Shown here: in pieces, positions 55,838 through 64,000 of the stretch
Numbering within the stretch: position 1 is the first letter of the stretch
How the letters are laid out: each line of letters opens with the position of its first letter
Origin: Alkalicoccobacillus porphyridii
GTDB lineage: Bacteria; Bacillota; Bacilli; Bacillales; Bacillaceae_D
NCBI RefSeq assembly: GCF_007293315.1
Contig: NZ_VLXZ01000007.1
Coordinates: forward strand, 1-64,000
Direction of reading: 5' to 3'
DNA: 64,000 bases
Translations under genes and position numbers: made by a program
Notes under the pieces: generated by a model
Databases searched by the model: none
What the model was told of the DNA's origin: nothing
Seen by the model: the letters and a program-made list of their open reading frames with translations, nothing else

Positions 55838-57736
55838 TTAGCTTGTTCTTCTCTGCAATTCCGCGATCTCTTGAATCGCTTTCTCACTACTCCCTAGATT
55901 TTGGATATAAAGAGAATGCCAGATTAAGAAACAGATAATCGTCCAAAGCTTTCGACTGTTGTCTCGTTTGCCTGTCGCATGTTCTTCCAATAGAGCTAAG
56001 GCTTGTTTTTGATCAAAAATCTCTGTAGAAGCTTTATTAATCGTCAAAATATCTTTTGCCCAATCATACAATTCGTCTTTTAGCCAGTGACGAATCGGCA
56101 CAGGAAAGCCTAGCTTTTTCCGGTTAAGAATGGAGTCAGGTACAACATCCTTAATGGCTTCACGAAGCACATATTTGGTCGTTCCATTAGCTAGCTTGGC
56201 CGACTCAGGAATGTGTCTTGCGACTTCAAATACTTCTTTATCTAGAAATGGTACACGAAGCTCCAATGAGTGTGCCATGGTCATACGGTCTGCCTTCACT
56301 AAGATGTCACCCGGGAGCCAAGTGTGCAGGTCAATATACTGCATCTTTGTTGAGTCAGGATAGGCAAGCGCCTCTTGATACAACTTCTTAGTTAGGTTTG
56401 TATACGAGTAATTGTCTTGGTAAAGCTTTAATACTTGTTTTTTCTCTTGTTCTGTAAAGATTTTGGCATTTCCTATATAGCGTTCCTCTATCGGTGTTGT
56501 TCCACGGATGAGGAAGTTACGACCTCTTACACCTTCAGGCAATCCTACTGCCAATTTATTCATCATTCGTTTTGCTTGAGCTGGCCAGCTATTAAAATAT
56601 TTTAGTGCCATTGGTTCACGGTAAATGTTGTAGCCACCGAACAGCTCATCTGCACCTTCTCCTGAGAGAACAACCTTGACATGTTTGCTTGCTTCTTTCG
56701 CTACAAAATAAAGCGGCACAGCTGCTGGATCCGCTACGGGATCATCCATATGCCAAATAATCTTTGGCAGCTCTCGCGTAAACTCTTCAGGTGAGATATG
56801 CTTATGAATGTTCTCTACATTTAATTTAGCTGCCGAATCGCAGGCTATATCTACCTCGCTAAAGCCTTCCTGGTCAAATCCTACTGTAAACGTTTTTAAT
56901 CCTGGATTATGTTCCTTAGCTAGGGCTACAATTGTGGTTGAGTCAATTCCACTAGAAAGAAAGGCTCCCACCGGAACATCACTACGCATATGTTTGGCTA
57001 CAGAGTCCTTTAACACATTAATGACTTGCTTGGCATAAACATCAACTGACTTTGACCCTTGGTTAAAGGTTTTTGTAAAGTATGGTTTAATTACGGCTGG
57101 CTGATTCGGCTTTTTGGTTAATGTATGTCCTGGTTCTAGCTTCTTAACAGCCTGAGAAAGTGTTAATGGCTCTGGCACATATTGGTAGGTTAGGTAGTGC
57201 TGGATTGCTTCCTCAGAAACGCCTGCATACGAATCAAGAATTCGAAGGCTTTTCATTTCGGATGCTGCAACAAGCCTCTCTTTTGTTTCTACATAATAAA
57301 AAGGCTTAATTCCAAATTGATCTCGTGCCGCAAACAATTCTTGCTTTTCGTCGTCCCAAATCATAAAGCCAAACATGCCTCGGAGCTCTTTCACACAGTC
57401 TTGTCCCTTTTGAGCATAAAGAGCAACAATAACCTCTGTATCTGTATGGGTTTCAAATGTATATCCTGCCTCAATTAACGATTGGCGAAGCTCTTTATAG
57501 TTATAAATTTCGCCATTAAAAATGATATGATACTTATCTTGATAGGACAAGGGTTGCTGCCCATGTTCTATATCAATAATGCTGAGTCGTTTAAAACCAA
57601 AAGAAACGAAGTCGTTCATATATGTACCGGTTGAATCTGGTCCTCTATGATGAATCGCTTCTAATGCTTGTTCCCATTTGTTTTGCTCAATGAACGTTGT
57701 ATTACTCGAAATCATTTCTCCTATAAATCCGCACAT
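55838..57736 (-). CDS. asnB: Glutamine-hydrolysing asparagine synthetase, AsnB type
   Basis: 632 residues, the same length as B. subtilis AsnB. The glutaminase domain begins with the nucleophile Cys2 (MCGFIGEM) and has IIFNGEIYNYKELR. The synthetase domain has the ATP loop LSSGIDST and LSGEGADELFGGYNIYREP. AsnB-type enzymes in Bacillus can amidate peptidoglycan meso-diaminopimelate as well as make asparagine. GGAGGAAT precedes the ATG. It starts 17 bp after the anti-sigma-like gene, so it is probably in that ECF operon. Confidence 0.93.
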   Translation of the reverse strand: MCGFIGEMISSNTTFIEQNKWEQALEAIHHRGPDSTGTYMNDFVSFGFKRLSIIDIEHGQQPLSYQDKYHIIFNGEIYNYKELRQSLIEAGYTFETHTDTEVIVALYAQKGQDCVKELRGMFGFMIWDDEKQELFAARDQFGIKPFYYVETKERLVAASEMKSLRILDSYAGVSEEAIQHYLTYQYVPEPLTLSQAVKKLEPGHTLTKKPNQPAVIKPYFTKTFNQGSKSVDVYAKQVINVLKDSVAKHMRSDVPVGAFLSSGIDSTTIVALAKEHNPGLKTFTVGFDQEGFSEVDIACDSAAKLNVENIHKHISPEEFTRELPKIIWHMDDPVADPAAVPLYFVAKEASKHVKVVLSGEGADELFGGYNIYREPMALKYFNSWPAQAKRMMNKLAVGLPEGVRGRNFLIRGTTPIEERYIGNAKIFTEQEKKQVLKLYQDNYSYTNLTKKLYQEALAYPDSTKMQYIDLHTWLPGDILVKADRMTMAHSLELRVPFLDKEVFEVARHIPESAKLANGTTKYVLREAIKDVVPDSILNRKKLGFPVPIRHWLKDELYDWAKDILTINKASTEIFDQKQALALLEEHATGKRDNSRKLWTIICFLIWHSLYIQNLGSSEKAIQEIAELQRRTS

Positions 57737-57753
57737 ATCTATATTCCTCCAAC

Positions 57754-58482
57754 TTACTTAATGTTATTTATCTCAAATTCACTAATATAATCATCAAAAT
57801 TAGCCCCATGCCCATCTAACGCTTCAAGAAAAAAGGTTTGTGTAATAATGTAGCTACCTCCATTAAGATCATCTACAAAATAATAGCGATAAACGGATGC
57901 GTCCCAATTCATGCCTTCGTCTGCGTATAGTTTTATAGCATCAAGAGGTTCAGAGACCGGTTCAGGTGCGTGAACACGTTCAATGTTCATTTCTTCTAAA
58001 TCAAACATGATATGTTGCATTGCCTCTTCGGGCGATAACTCTGCTTCTTTTTTTATGGTCATAGATACATCTGGATACCCTTCTACAAGAGGTTCCCTGA
58101 GTCTAATTTCTTGAACCAAACCGTCTTGGTTCGTCCATTCATACATTGTATCTTCTAAAGAAGGAAGAACGTATTCAGTCTCTACTAGCTGCTTATCTTC
58201 TCCTTCAGCTCTCGATGTTCTTTCAACAGAATCCACCTTCATTAAAGGAGCTTCATCAGGCTCAGCTTGAAAGTATAACTGATCTAAACTAAACCAGAAA
58301 AGAGCGATTACAGGAATTGGTGCCAGAACTTTTAAAGCAAGATGAAAAGATATTTGATTCTTTTCAGTTCGTCTACGATTTAAGTTCTTCTCAACATGAA
58401 TGTACATTTCTTCAAGTTCGTGTGTCGTTACTTTTGTATGGTCATTTAATGTTTTTTTTAGCTTGTCATCCAAGTCCTGCAT
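57754..58482 (-). CDS. Probable anti-sigma factor
   Basis: 242 residues from ATG 58482, which overlaps the sigma stop as TGATG; a TTG 3 bases earlier is possible. The N-terminal cytoplasmic part (about 1-45) is charged. A membrane helix (about 46-66, LALKVLAPIPVIALFWFS) and a long acidic extracellular part with few conserved features follow. No zinc-binding HxxxCxxC anti-sigma motif is seen. Assignment is from gene order and topology. Sensing of wall or envelope state by the outer part is inference. Confidence 0.7.
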   Translation of the reverse strand: MQDLDDKLKKTLNDHTKVTTHELEEMYIHVEKNLNRRRTEKNQISFHLALKVLAPIPVIALFWFSLDQLYFQAEPDEAPLMKVDSVERTSRAEGEDKQLVETEYVLPSLEDTMYEWTNQDGLVQEIRLREPLVEGYPDVSMTIKKEAELSPEEAMQHIMFDLEEMNIERVHAPEPVSEPLDAIKLYADEGMNWDASVYRYYFVDDLNGGSYIITQTFFLEALDGHGANFDDYISEFEINNIK

Positions 58483-59003
58483 CAATTTTGATCTCCCTTC
58501 TCTATTATTTCTTTCAATTTTTGCCTTCCTTTATACAAACGACTCTTAATTGTGTTTTGATTTACTTGCATTATTTCGGCTATTTCTATTTCCGTGAATC
58601 CTCTTAAATATTTTAAAATAAGAGGAATTCGGTTTTTTTCAGGTAATTGCTGAAGAGACTCATATAGATCAGAGTAATCATGTTGCGTCATCTCCTCTGT
58701 GGTATCTAAGGAAATGATCTTCTTTAATCGCTCGATGATTTTGTTTTCTTTTTTTAATACGCGATTGCATTCATTAATCAAGATACGATAGAACCACGGA
58801 TCGAATGGATGCTCTTGATTGTATTGATCTCTAGCTTGATACACCCGAATAAATGTTTCCTGTACAGCATCTTTTGCTATTTCTCTATTTCTAGTTATCG
58901 CTATTGCTGTGCGAAGAGCTTGTTCTGCTTTTAACTCATACAATAATTCAAAAGCTTCTCGATCCCCGGCAAGTGCTCGTCTAACAATCTCATGTTGCTC
59001 CAA
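58482..59003 (-). CDS. ECF-type RNA polymerase sigma factor
   Basis: 173 residues, TTG start with TAGGAGG upstream. Region 2 (about 10-80) includes EIAKDAVQETFIRVYQ and DPWFYRILINECNRVL. Region 4 (about 115-170) includes PLILKYLRGFTEIEIAEIM and NTIKSRLYKGRQKL. It would direct transcription of envelope-stress genes. An ECF-like promoter lies 55-89 bp upstream, suggesting autoregulation. Operon: sigma, anti-sigma, asnB. Confidence 0.93.
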   Translation of the reverse strand: MEQHEIVRRALAGDREAFELLYELKAEQALRTAIAITRNREIAKDAVQETFIRVYQARDQYNQEHPFDPWFYRILINECNRVLKKENKIIERLKKIISLDTTEEMTQHDYSDLYESLQQLPEKNRIPLILKYLRGFTEIEIAEIMQVNQNTIKSRLYKGRQKLKEIIEKGDQN

Positions 59004-59057
59004 TGGTTAAGAGCCTCCTACCCCGCGAACCGACAAGCGCCTTAAAGACGCTCTCTA

Positions 59058-59092
59058 TATATATACCTGTCTTTTCGCTAAAAAGTTTTCAT
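59058..59092 (-). promoter_or_regulatory. Candidate ECF (autoregulatory) promoter
   Basis: On the minus strand TGAAAAC (59091-59085) lies about 17 bases before GGTATA, resembling the -35 TGAAAC and -10 CGTA of SigW-class promoters. The remaining bases 59093-59353 hold no gene or clear motif. Confidence 0.5.
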
Positions 59093-59353
59093 CCATTTGA
59101 AAAAAGTAAAAAATTCCACACTTCATCATACTTGATGTGCGTTATAATGAAAACCCATTTTCAGAGATTTCTTGAATAGATTTGGATATAAGGTAGGGTT
59201 TTATTAAAAGAATAGGGCAAATGACACCGATATCCTTACATTTGTTGACTTAATATTGAACAAGAAAGGTAATTCCATATCAGATTGTGACGAAAACCCT
59301 ATAAATAACAGAAATGTTTAAAAACTTTTAGAAGCGGCATCTATCCAACCCAA

Positions 59354-59394
59354 AAAAAGCTTGCCGACAACTAATATTTGTCGACAAGCTTTTT
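59354..59394 (-). terminator. Terminator after fabF
   Basis: The 17-bp stem AAAAAGCTTGCCGACAA pairs with 59378-59394 with one mismatch. T-rich at both ends. Confidence 0.85.
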
Positions 59395-59403
59395 CCTATA
59401 TAA

Positions 59404-60645
59404 TTATTGCTGGAATTTCTTAAAAATTAATGTTGCGTTATGTCCGCCAAAACCAAGTGAGTTACTTAAAACGGCTGTAACATCTGCTTTCCGTGCTTCA
59501 TTCGGTACGTAATCCAAATCACAATCTGGATCTGGCGTTTCGTAGTTAACAGTTGGAGGGAGAATCTGTTCCTCAATTGCTTTAATAGAGAAAATGGCCT
59601 CTACCGCTCCTGCGGCACCAAGTAAGTGGCCAGTCATTGATTTCGTTGAGCTCACTGCCAAATCATAAGCATGCTCTTTAAAAACAGACTTAATAGCCAT
59701 TGTTTCAAACTTCTCGTTAAGTGGTGTGCTTGTTCCATGAGCATTAATATACTGAATATCTCCAGGCTGCAAACCTGCATCATCGATAGCCATCTGAATG
59801 GCACGTGCTCCACCTTCTCCACCTGGAGCTGGAGCTGTAATGTGGTGTGCGTCTCCTGTTGCACCGTAGCCGACGATTTCAGCATAAATATGAGCTCCAC
59901 GCTCAAGAGCTGAGTCTAGGCTTTCAAGAATTAAAATCCCTGCTCCCTCACCCATCACAAATCCATCGCGATTAGCATCAAAGGGGCGCGATGCTTTGGC
60001 CGGATCTTCATTGTGAGTTACTGCTTTAGCTGAACAAAAGCCTGCAATCGACATATTTGTAATTGGCGCTTCTGCCCCCCCTGTAATCATTGCGTCCGCG
60101 TCACCACGTTGAATAACTTTAAAAGCATCTCCAATGGAATTTGTTCCACTCGCGCACGCTGTGACTGAACAAGAGTTAACGCCTCTTGCGCCTGTTAAAA
60201 TGGACACCTGACCAGATGCCATATCCGGAATTAGCATTGGGACAAAAAACGGACTAACTCTACGCTGTCCTTTTTCAAGAAAGCTTTTAAATTGCTGTTC
60301 GTAGGTTTCCATTCCACCAATACCTGAACCAATCCATACTCCAACTCGTGCAGAGTTCGATTCATCAATCGTTAAGCCCGCATCTTTTAGTGCCATCGTA
60401 GCTGAGGCAACTGCAAATTGTGTAAAACGGTCCATCTTACGTGATTCTTTTTTGTCCATATAATTAGCTGGTTCAAAGTCTGTAATTTCGGCTGCAACCT
60501 TCATTGGAAATTGATCAGCGTCCACACGTGTAAGTGGTTTTACTCCAGTTCGCCCATCTTTAATTCCTTCCCACGTTGAATCTACATCTAATCCAAGCGG
60601 TGTTACGGCACCCATTCCTGTAATCACTACTCGTTTTTTATCCAC
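59404..60645 (-). CDS. fabF: 3-oxoacyl-ACP synthase II (FabF)
   Basis: 413 residues, full length. The catalytic cysteine is in TACASGT near 164, with histidines in NAHGTST (about 304) and TGHLLGAAG (about 341). It condenses malonyl-ACP with the growing acyl-ACP chain. GTG start with AAAGGAGC upstream. It lies 28 bp after fabH in a two-gene operon. Confidence 0.97.
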   Translation of the reverse strand: MDKKRVVITGMGAVTPLGLDVDSTWEGIKDGRTGVKPLTRVDADQFPMKVAAEITDFEPANYMDKKESRKMDRFTQFAVASATMALKDAGLTIDESNSARVGVWIGSGIGGMETYEQQFKSFLEKGQRRVSPFFVPMLIPDMASGQVSILTGARGVNSCSVTACASGTNSIGDAFKVIQRGDADAMITGGAEAPITNMSIAGFCSAKAVTHNEDPAKASRPFDANRDGFVMGEGAGILILESLDSALERGAHIYAEIVGYGATGDAHHITAPAPGGEGGARAIQMAIDDAGLQPGDIQYINAHGTSTPLNEKFETMAIKSVFKEHAYDLAVSSTKSMTGHLLGAAGAVEAIFSIKAIEEQILPPTVNYETPDPDCDLDYVPNEARKADVTAVLSNSLGFGGHNATLIFKKFQQ

Positions 60646-60673
60646 GATATCTGCTCCTTTATGTTATCTGTAT

Positions 60674-61612
60674 TTATCTTCCCCAACGGATGGCGATGGA
60701 TCCCCATACAAGACCTGCACCAAAACCTACTAAGACCAATACATCTCCGTCTTTAATTTTACCTTGCTCAAGCTCCTCTACCATTGCCATTGGAATAGAA
60801 GCAGAGGAAGTGTTTCCATATTTATTAACTGTTACAGACATTTTATCTAAAGGAAGGTCCAATTTCTCTCTTGCTGATTCCATAATGCGAATATTTGCTT
60901 GATGTGGAATGAGATAATCGACATCTTCCTTATTTAAACCTGCTTTTTCGATGACTTTTAATGAAGACTCCCCCATTTGTCTGACCGCAAATTTAAATAC
61001 CTCGCGACCATTCATCTCCATAAAATCGCCTCGCTTGTTGATGTGCATAGCACCGCCGCCATCTGCACCAAGATCAAAAGAGAGAATTCCCTTACCCTCA
61101 GTAACAGAACCAACAACAGCAGCTCCTGAGCCATCACCAAAAAGTACAGCTGTATTTCGATCACTCATATCAGTTATTTTTGAAAGCTTCTCCACACCGA
61201 TAACAAGAACATTTTTGTATGCACCGGTCTCAATAAATTGCTGGGCTGTCACAATACCGTAAATAAAGCCAGCACAGGCCGCACTGATATCCATTGCAGA
61301 AGCATTCACAGCCCCGAGTCTTTTCTGAACAAGAGTAGCAACTGTTGGAAATGCCATATCTGGTGTAACCGTAGCAACCAAAATAAGGTCGATATCCTCC
61401 GCTTTGACCTCAGCTTGTGCTAAGGCTTTAACAGCTGATTCATATGCCATATCTGATGTATCCACATCATCACCAGCAAAGCGGCGTTCTTCTATACCTG
61501 TTCTTGTACGAATCCACTCATCTGACGTATCCAACACTTTCTCAAAGTCTGCATTTGTAAACACTCGCTCAGGAATGTAGCTTCCCATACCCAAAATCCC
61601 TGCATTTGCCAT
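60674..61612 (-). CDS. fabH: 3-oxoacyl-ACP synthase III (FabH)
   Basis: 312 residues. The catalytic triad is visible: Cys in [10 protein letters not shown] near 112, His in IPHQANIRI, Asn in [10 protein letters not shown]. It starts fatty-acid synthesis from acyl-CoA, in Bacillus usually branched primers. The gene heads fabH-fabF, and a FapR operator overlaps its promoter. B. subtilis fabHA is likewise near comZ. Confidence 0.97.
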   Translation of the reverse strand: MANAGILGMGSYIPERVFTNADFEKVLDTSDEWIRTRTGIEERRFAGDDVDTSDMAYESAVKALAQAEVKAEDIDLILVATVTPDMAFPTVATLVQKRLGAVNASAMDISAACAGFIYGIVTAQQFIETGAYKNVLVIGVEKLSKITDMSDRNTAVLFGDGSGAAVVGSVTEGKGILSFDLGADGGGAMHINKRGDFMEMNGREVFKFAVRQMGESSLKVIEKAGLNKEDVDYLIPHQANIRIMESAREKLDLPLDKMSVTVNKYGNTSSASIPMAMVEELEQGKIKDGDVLVLVGFGAGLVWGSIAIRWGR

Positions 61613-61664
61613 GATTGTTTTCCCCTCTCACACTAGGCTCTCGCACATGTGTTACGACAAATTA

Positions 61665-61681
61665 TTAGTACCTGATACTAA
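61665..61681 (-). promoter_or_regulatory. FapR operator upstream of fabH
   Basis: The 17-bp near-palindrome TTAGTACCTGATACTAA fits the published FapR box almost perfectly. On the minus strand TTTACA (-35) is followed after 17 bases by TACTAA (-10), so the box overlaps the -10 region. FapR releases the site when malonyl-CoA rises. Confidence 0.88.
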
Positions 61682-61804
61682 GTTTACTGTAAACTCATCT
61701 TTCTGTCTAGACTGAGCCCTCGCTCAGAGCGTCCCAAAACAGGCATATACCCTCACACACCAGGCATTTTCATATCATATATTAATCCTAAGGAAGGTGA
61801 AGTT

Positions 61805-62092
61805 ATGAGTGATCAAGAGCCTAAACGAGATAGACCGGATGATTTTTTTTCGAATATGATGTTTGGTTCAAGACCTGAGCCAAAGGCTGAGCAGGGTAAG
61901 AAATCTGAATCAAAAGATACAGAAAACAAAGACGCCTCGCAAATGGAACAGGTCATAGAACTTGTTCAATCCATGGGACCAGTGATTGAACAGCTAGCGC
62001 CAATGGCGACAGCTGCTAAATCATTTCTCTCAAAAAAAATAAAAGAATTTTCCAGTGATACAACAGATCCAAAAGATAAGAGCAAATCTTAA
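61805..62092 (+). CDS. Small charged protein, 95 residues
   Basis: GGAAGGTGA precedes the ATG. The N-terminal half is charged and probably disordered (DQEPKRDRPDDFF, then KSESKDTENKD). The C-terminal half is a helix (MEQVIELVQSMGPVIEQLAP, then ATAAKSFLSKKIKEF). The gene is divergent from fabH. Location near comZ suggests the B. subtilis yjzB position, but I cannot confirm homology. Confidence 0.7.
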   Translation: MSDQEPKRDRPDDFFSNMMFGSRPEPKAEQGKKSESKDTENKDASQMEQVIELVQSMGPVIEQLAPMATAAKSFLSKKIKEFSSDTTDPKDKSKS

Positions 62093-62117
62093 CCTTTATT
62101 AAGATTCTGCTCTTTTT
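62078..62117. terminator. Bidirectional terminator overlapping the stop of the 95-residue gene
   Basis: AAGAGCA and ATCTTAA pair with TTAAGAT and TGCTCTT, followed by a T-run. Also serves the convergent gene ending at 62118. Confidence 0.75.
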
Positions 62118-62438
62118 TTATTGCTCCTTCTCTAATCGCTCCATCAATAACTTAAACCACTCATCCATCTCGTTACGTAACGTTTGATCCTTTTCTGATT
62201 TAATTGGAATACCTTGAACTTCTTCATACGTTTGCAAAAATCCTTCAATATCCTGTAAACGTAACTGAGCAAGACCAATGTTCACAAATACCCTCATTTG
62301 CCTTGCATTTCCTGAACGCATAAGCTCAGCAAAGGGCTGTAGCTTCTCGAGTCCTTCTTGGTCCTTCTTATCCCTAATTAACTCAATTCCTTTTTTCATT
62401 TCCTCACCTAATGCTTTAAGCTTGTCTTCCTTATTCAT
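62118..62438 (-). CDS. Helical protein of unknown function, 106 residues
   Basis: ATG 62438 has TATGGAGG upstream; a longer frame to 62477 does not. The helical repeats (KLQPFAELMRSGNARQM, VFVNIGLAQLRLQDIEGFL) resemble a small TPR-like helical bundle. No membrane segment. It is 57 bp after comZ with a terminator hairpin between, so it is probably a separate unit. Not recognised. Confidence 0.7.
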   Translation of the reverse strand: MNKEDKLKALGEEMKKGIELIRDKKDQEGLEKLQPFAELMRSGNARQMRVFVNIGLAQLRLQDIEGFLQTYEEVQGIPIKSEKDQTLRNEMDEWFKLLMERLEKEQ

Positions 62439-62455
62439 TACAATTGCCTCCATAG

Positions 62456-62492
62456 AAAAAGACTCATCACGGTTCACCGTCTGAGTCTTTTT
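62456..62492 (-). terminator. Terminator after comZ
   Basis: AAAAAGACTCA pairs with TGAGTCTTTTT, with an inner CGGT/ACCG pairing. Confidence 0.85.
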
Positions 62493-62494
62493 TA

Positions 62495-62686
62495 TTATTC
62501 TTGTGTCTCTGCTTCTGATTTACCCAATTCGTACGCTTCACCCATTACTTTTAGAAAAAGTTCTAGCATAGGCTGCATATCCTCAAAGTCTAGCTCAATT
62601 CCTTTTTGATTAAAAAACGCCTGTCCCTCTGGAAGGTGCTTCATGGCTAGCTGCATTAATTTCATATTTAACTCTGGATTGACCAT
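62495..62686 (-). CDS. comZ: ComZ-like late competence protein
   Basis: 63 residues from ATG 62686, with GAGGTGG upstream; B. subtilis ComZ has the same length. The sequence MKLMQLAMKHLPEGQAFF and ELDFEDMQPMLELFLKVM, then EAYELGKSEAE, matches my memory of ComZ. In B. subtilis comZ lies in front of fabHA and affects comG expression. It lies near fabH here too. Confidence 0.8.
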   Translation of the reverse strand: MVNPELNMKLMQLAMKHLPEGQAFFNQKGIELDFEDMQPMLELFLKVMGEAYELGKSEAETQE

Positions 62687-62754
62687 TGTATCCACCTCAT
62701 TCAAATATATCTACTCAAAGATACTATGGTCACGAGTTCATCGCAAGTATTAGC

Positions 62755-62958
62755 TTACGCTAGTCCTCGCTGTTCTGTCAGATTGACAATTTTAATGCTC
62801 ATCACTTTCGATAAATTGACAAGCTCTCCTTTAATTGTCCACCATTGATTCGTTGATTGTGTGATCTCATCCTCAAGCTGTTGGTATGATTCCTTTGTTA
62901 GCATAATTTGCTTAGAGCTGGAATTTTCGAATTCAAAGGTAATAATAAAGTCTTGCAT
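62755..62958 (-). CDS. Small protein of unknown function, 67 residues
   Basis: GGGAGAGG precedes the ATG. An alpha/beta pattern is visible (DFIITFEFENSSSKQIML, then YQQLEDEI, then VMSIKIVNL). No cysteines, signal or membrane segment. It lies 69 bp upstream of comZ on the same strand and may share its transcript. I do not recognise it. Confidence 0.65.
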   Translation of the reverse strand: MQDFIITFEFENSSSKQIMLTKESYQQLEDEITQSTNQWWTIKGELVNLSKVMSIKIVNLTEQRGLA

Positions 62959-63149
62959 GAATAAACCTCTCCCATCCTTAAGTATGTCTCCACTCTTTGT
63001 TACGAGCTGTTTGTTTTATAGGTTTCGCTACTAGGCTATTTTTTTCAGAAGGATGTATTCAGGCTGAAACCTTGCTATAATAAAAAGCAGTGTGCATATG
63101 AACAGGATTTATGATATTTCTATGTAATATACAATAGCGGGAAACCGAA

Positions 63150-63505
63150 ATTGGAGAGCACCCTTACCCGAGGTCAGGCGTTGAACTATACTAGCCTTTC
63201 CAGTTCACTTCAACCTTGCCCTGTACATCAAGGTCCCTGAAAAAGTCATGTAAGAATGAGCAGACTGGCGCCGCTACAGGAGAACCCCACGCACCCGCAA
63301 GAACGGTCTCAGCCCTTGAAGCGGAAAACCACTACTTCAATGTCTTCAGACTCGTTCTGTTCCGCAGGAGTCTACGGATTCTCCTTTCGCTAACGTTCTG
63401 AGTTAAACAATTGATGAACGTTTACAGTCTTAGAAAGATCGTTTTTCAGTGACCACCTGTACATCTCGTAGGTGGCGACCTTCCAATTTTGTGCGCTTAA
63501 TTAAG
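63150..63505. repeat. Palindromic dispersed element, family 2, copy D
   Basis: It fills most of the 640-bp gap before prfC. The core 63271-63388 matches copy C at 32974-33092: CCGCTACAGGAGAA start, GTCTCAGCCCTTGAAGCGG, CACTACTTCAATGTCTTCAGA, GTTCTGTTCCGCAGGAG and TCTCCTTTC end. The outer ends (ACCGAAATTGGAGAG near 63145 and CTTCCAATTTTGTGCGCTTA near 63480) resemble the family 1 stem ends. No supported coding frame. Confidence 0.8.
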
Positions 63506-63597
63506 GTGGTAGACGTTAATGTAAGAATTAACATAACACATGTAATTTGATAAATAACAAAAACTGTAAGACCTACTGAAAGAAATGAGGATATAGA

Positions 63598-64000
63598 ATG
63601 AATTATAAAGAGGCAATCGAAAAAAGACGAACCTTTGCGATTATATCGCACCCCGATGCGGGTAAAACAACATTAACAGAGAAGCTATTGCTTTTTGGTG
63701 GTGCCATCCGTGAAGCTGGTACTGTTAAAGGTAGAAAAAACAGTAAACACGCCGTCAGTGACTGGATGGAAATCGAAAAGCAACGTGGAATTTCGGTAAC
63801 AAGCTCGGTGCTTGAATTTGAATATGATGGATACAATGTCAACATTCTAGATACGCCTGGCCACCAGGACTTTAGTGAAGATACGTATCGAACATTAACA
63901 GCAGCTGACTCTGCGACGATGCTTATTGATGTAGCAAAAGGGGTCGAAGCCCAAACCAAAAAACTATTTAAAGTCTGTCGGATGCGTGGTATACCCATCT
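63598..64000 (+). CDS. prfC: Peptide chain release factor 3 (RF3), 5' part
   Basis: The first 134 codons lie in the window; the gene continues beyond it. The N-terminus carries the GTPase P-loop [15 protein letters not shown] near 17-31. The family-specific [18 protein letters not shown] contains the switch I region, and [17 protein letters not shown] contains the G3 DxPGH motif. This set separates RF3 from EF-G. RF3 recycles RF1/RF2 after peptide release. B. subtilis lacks prfC as far as I know. GAGG lies 7 bases before the ATG. Confidence 0.92.
   Translation, partial: MNYKEAIEKRRTFAIISHPDAGKTTLTEKLLLFGGAIREAGTVKGRKNSKHAVSDWMEIEKQRGISVTSSVLEFEYDGYNVNILDTPGHQDFSEDTYRTLTAADSATMLIDVAKGVEAQTKKLFKVCRMRGIPI

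Overview
The window reads as the chromosome of an endospore-forming, low-GC Bacillaceae. The gene order fabI - rluD-type synthase - nadK - sasB - yjbL - yjbK - yjbJ - yjbI - spxH - pepF - coiA - mecA - spx - yjbC, followed by trpS - yjbA - yjaZ and, further on, fabF - fabH - comZ, matches the arrangement known from Bacillus subtilis, with insertions. A DHH-CBS-CBS-polyA-polymerase fusion, two small alarmone synthetases and an RF3 gene (absent from B. subtilis as far as I know) point to a relative of the alkaliphilic Bacillus halodurans group rather than B. subtilis itself. That placement is inference. No rRNA, tRNA, CRISPR array, phage or transposase was seen.

Positions 1-19,730 form a spore-surface and glycan island. 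It holds a collagen-like protein with an NTTRR-F1-type N-terminus (cut by the window edge), seven glycosyltransferases, three NAD-dependent sugar-nucleotide epimerase/reductase genes, a putative spore-coat protein, a DUF4855 protein, a CgeB-like glycosyltransferase and a YjcA-like DUF1360 membrane protein. Four enzymes (UDP-sugar dehydrogenase, Gfo/Idh oxidoreductase, DegT aminotransferase, hexapeptide acetyltransferase) together resemble the WbpA-WbpB-WbpE-WbpD route to UDP-2,3-diacetamido-2,3-dideoxy-glucuronate. They are split over two minus-strand operons. At least three promoters in the island fit the late mother-cell SigK pattern (AC-N16-CATAnnnTA), so I infer expression during spore maturation. 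In B. subtilis the crust genes cotVWXYZ and yjcA occupy the same place beside fabI, so this looks like a different spore-surface system at a conserved locus.

Positions 19,800-42,200 are the conserved housekeeping and stress block: fatty acid synthesis (fabI), NAD kinase, alarmone synthesis (sasB and later sasA), and the proteolysis adaptors SpxH and MecA with their client Spx. It also has pepF, coiA, a secreted glycoside-hydrolase-like protein, a TrhA-type membrane protein, a ResA-like thioredoxin, an MGDG-synthase-like glycosyltransferase and trpS. Positions 42,300-49,600 carry coaA, an ArsR-DUF2087 regulator with a clear twin palindrome, a CAP-domain exoprotein, a LysM-SleB wall hydrolase and the large DHH-CBS-tRNA nucleotidyltransferase fusion.

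Positions 49,600-59,000 are more variable. There is a PadR-controlled membrane-protein operon that has duplicated internally, leaving a remnant of padR. There is also an APH-like kinase and an ECF sigma / anti-sigma pair running into asnB. Positions 59,400-62,700 hold fabH-fabF with a textbook FapR operator, and comZ. The window ends inside prfC (RF3). Four long intergenic gaps contain two families of large imperfect-palindrome repeats, which look like non-autonomous dispersed elements.
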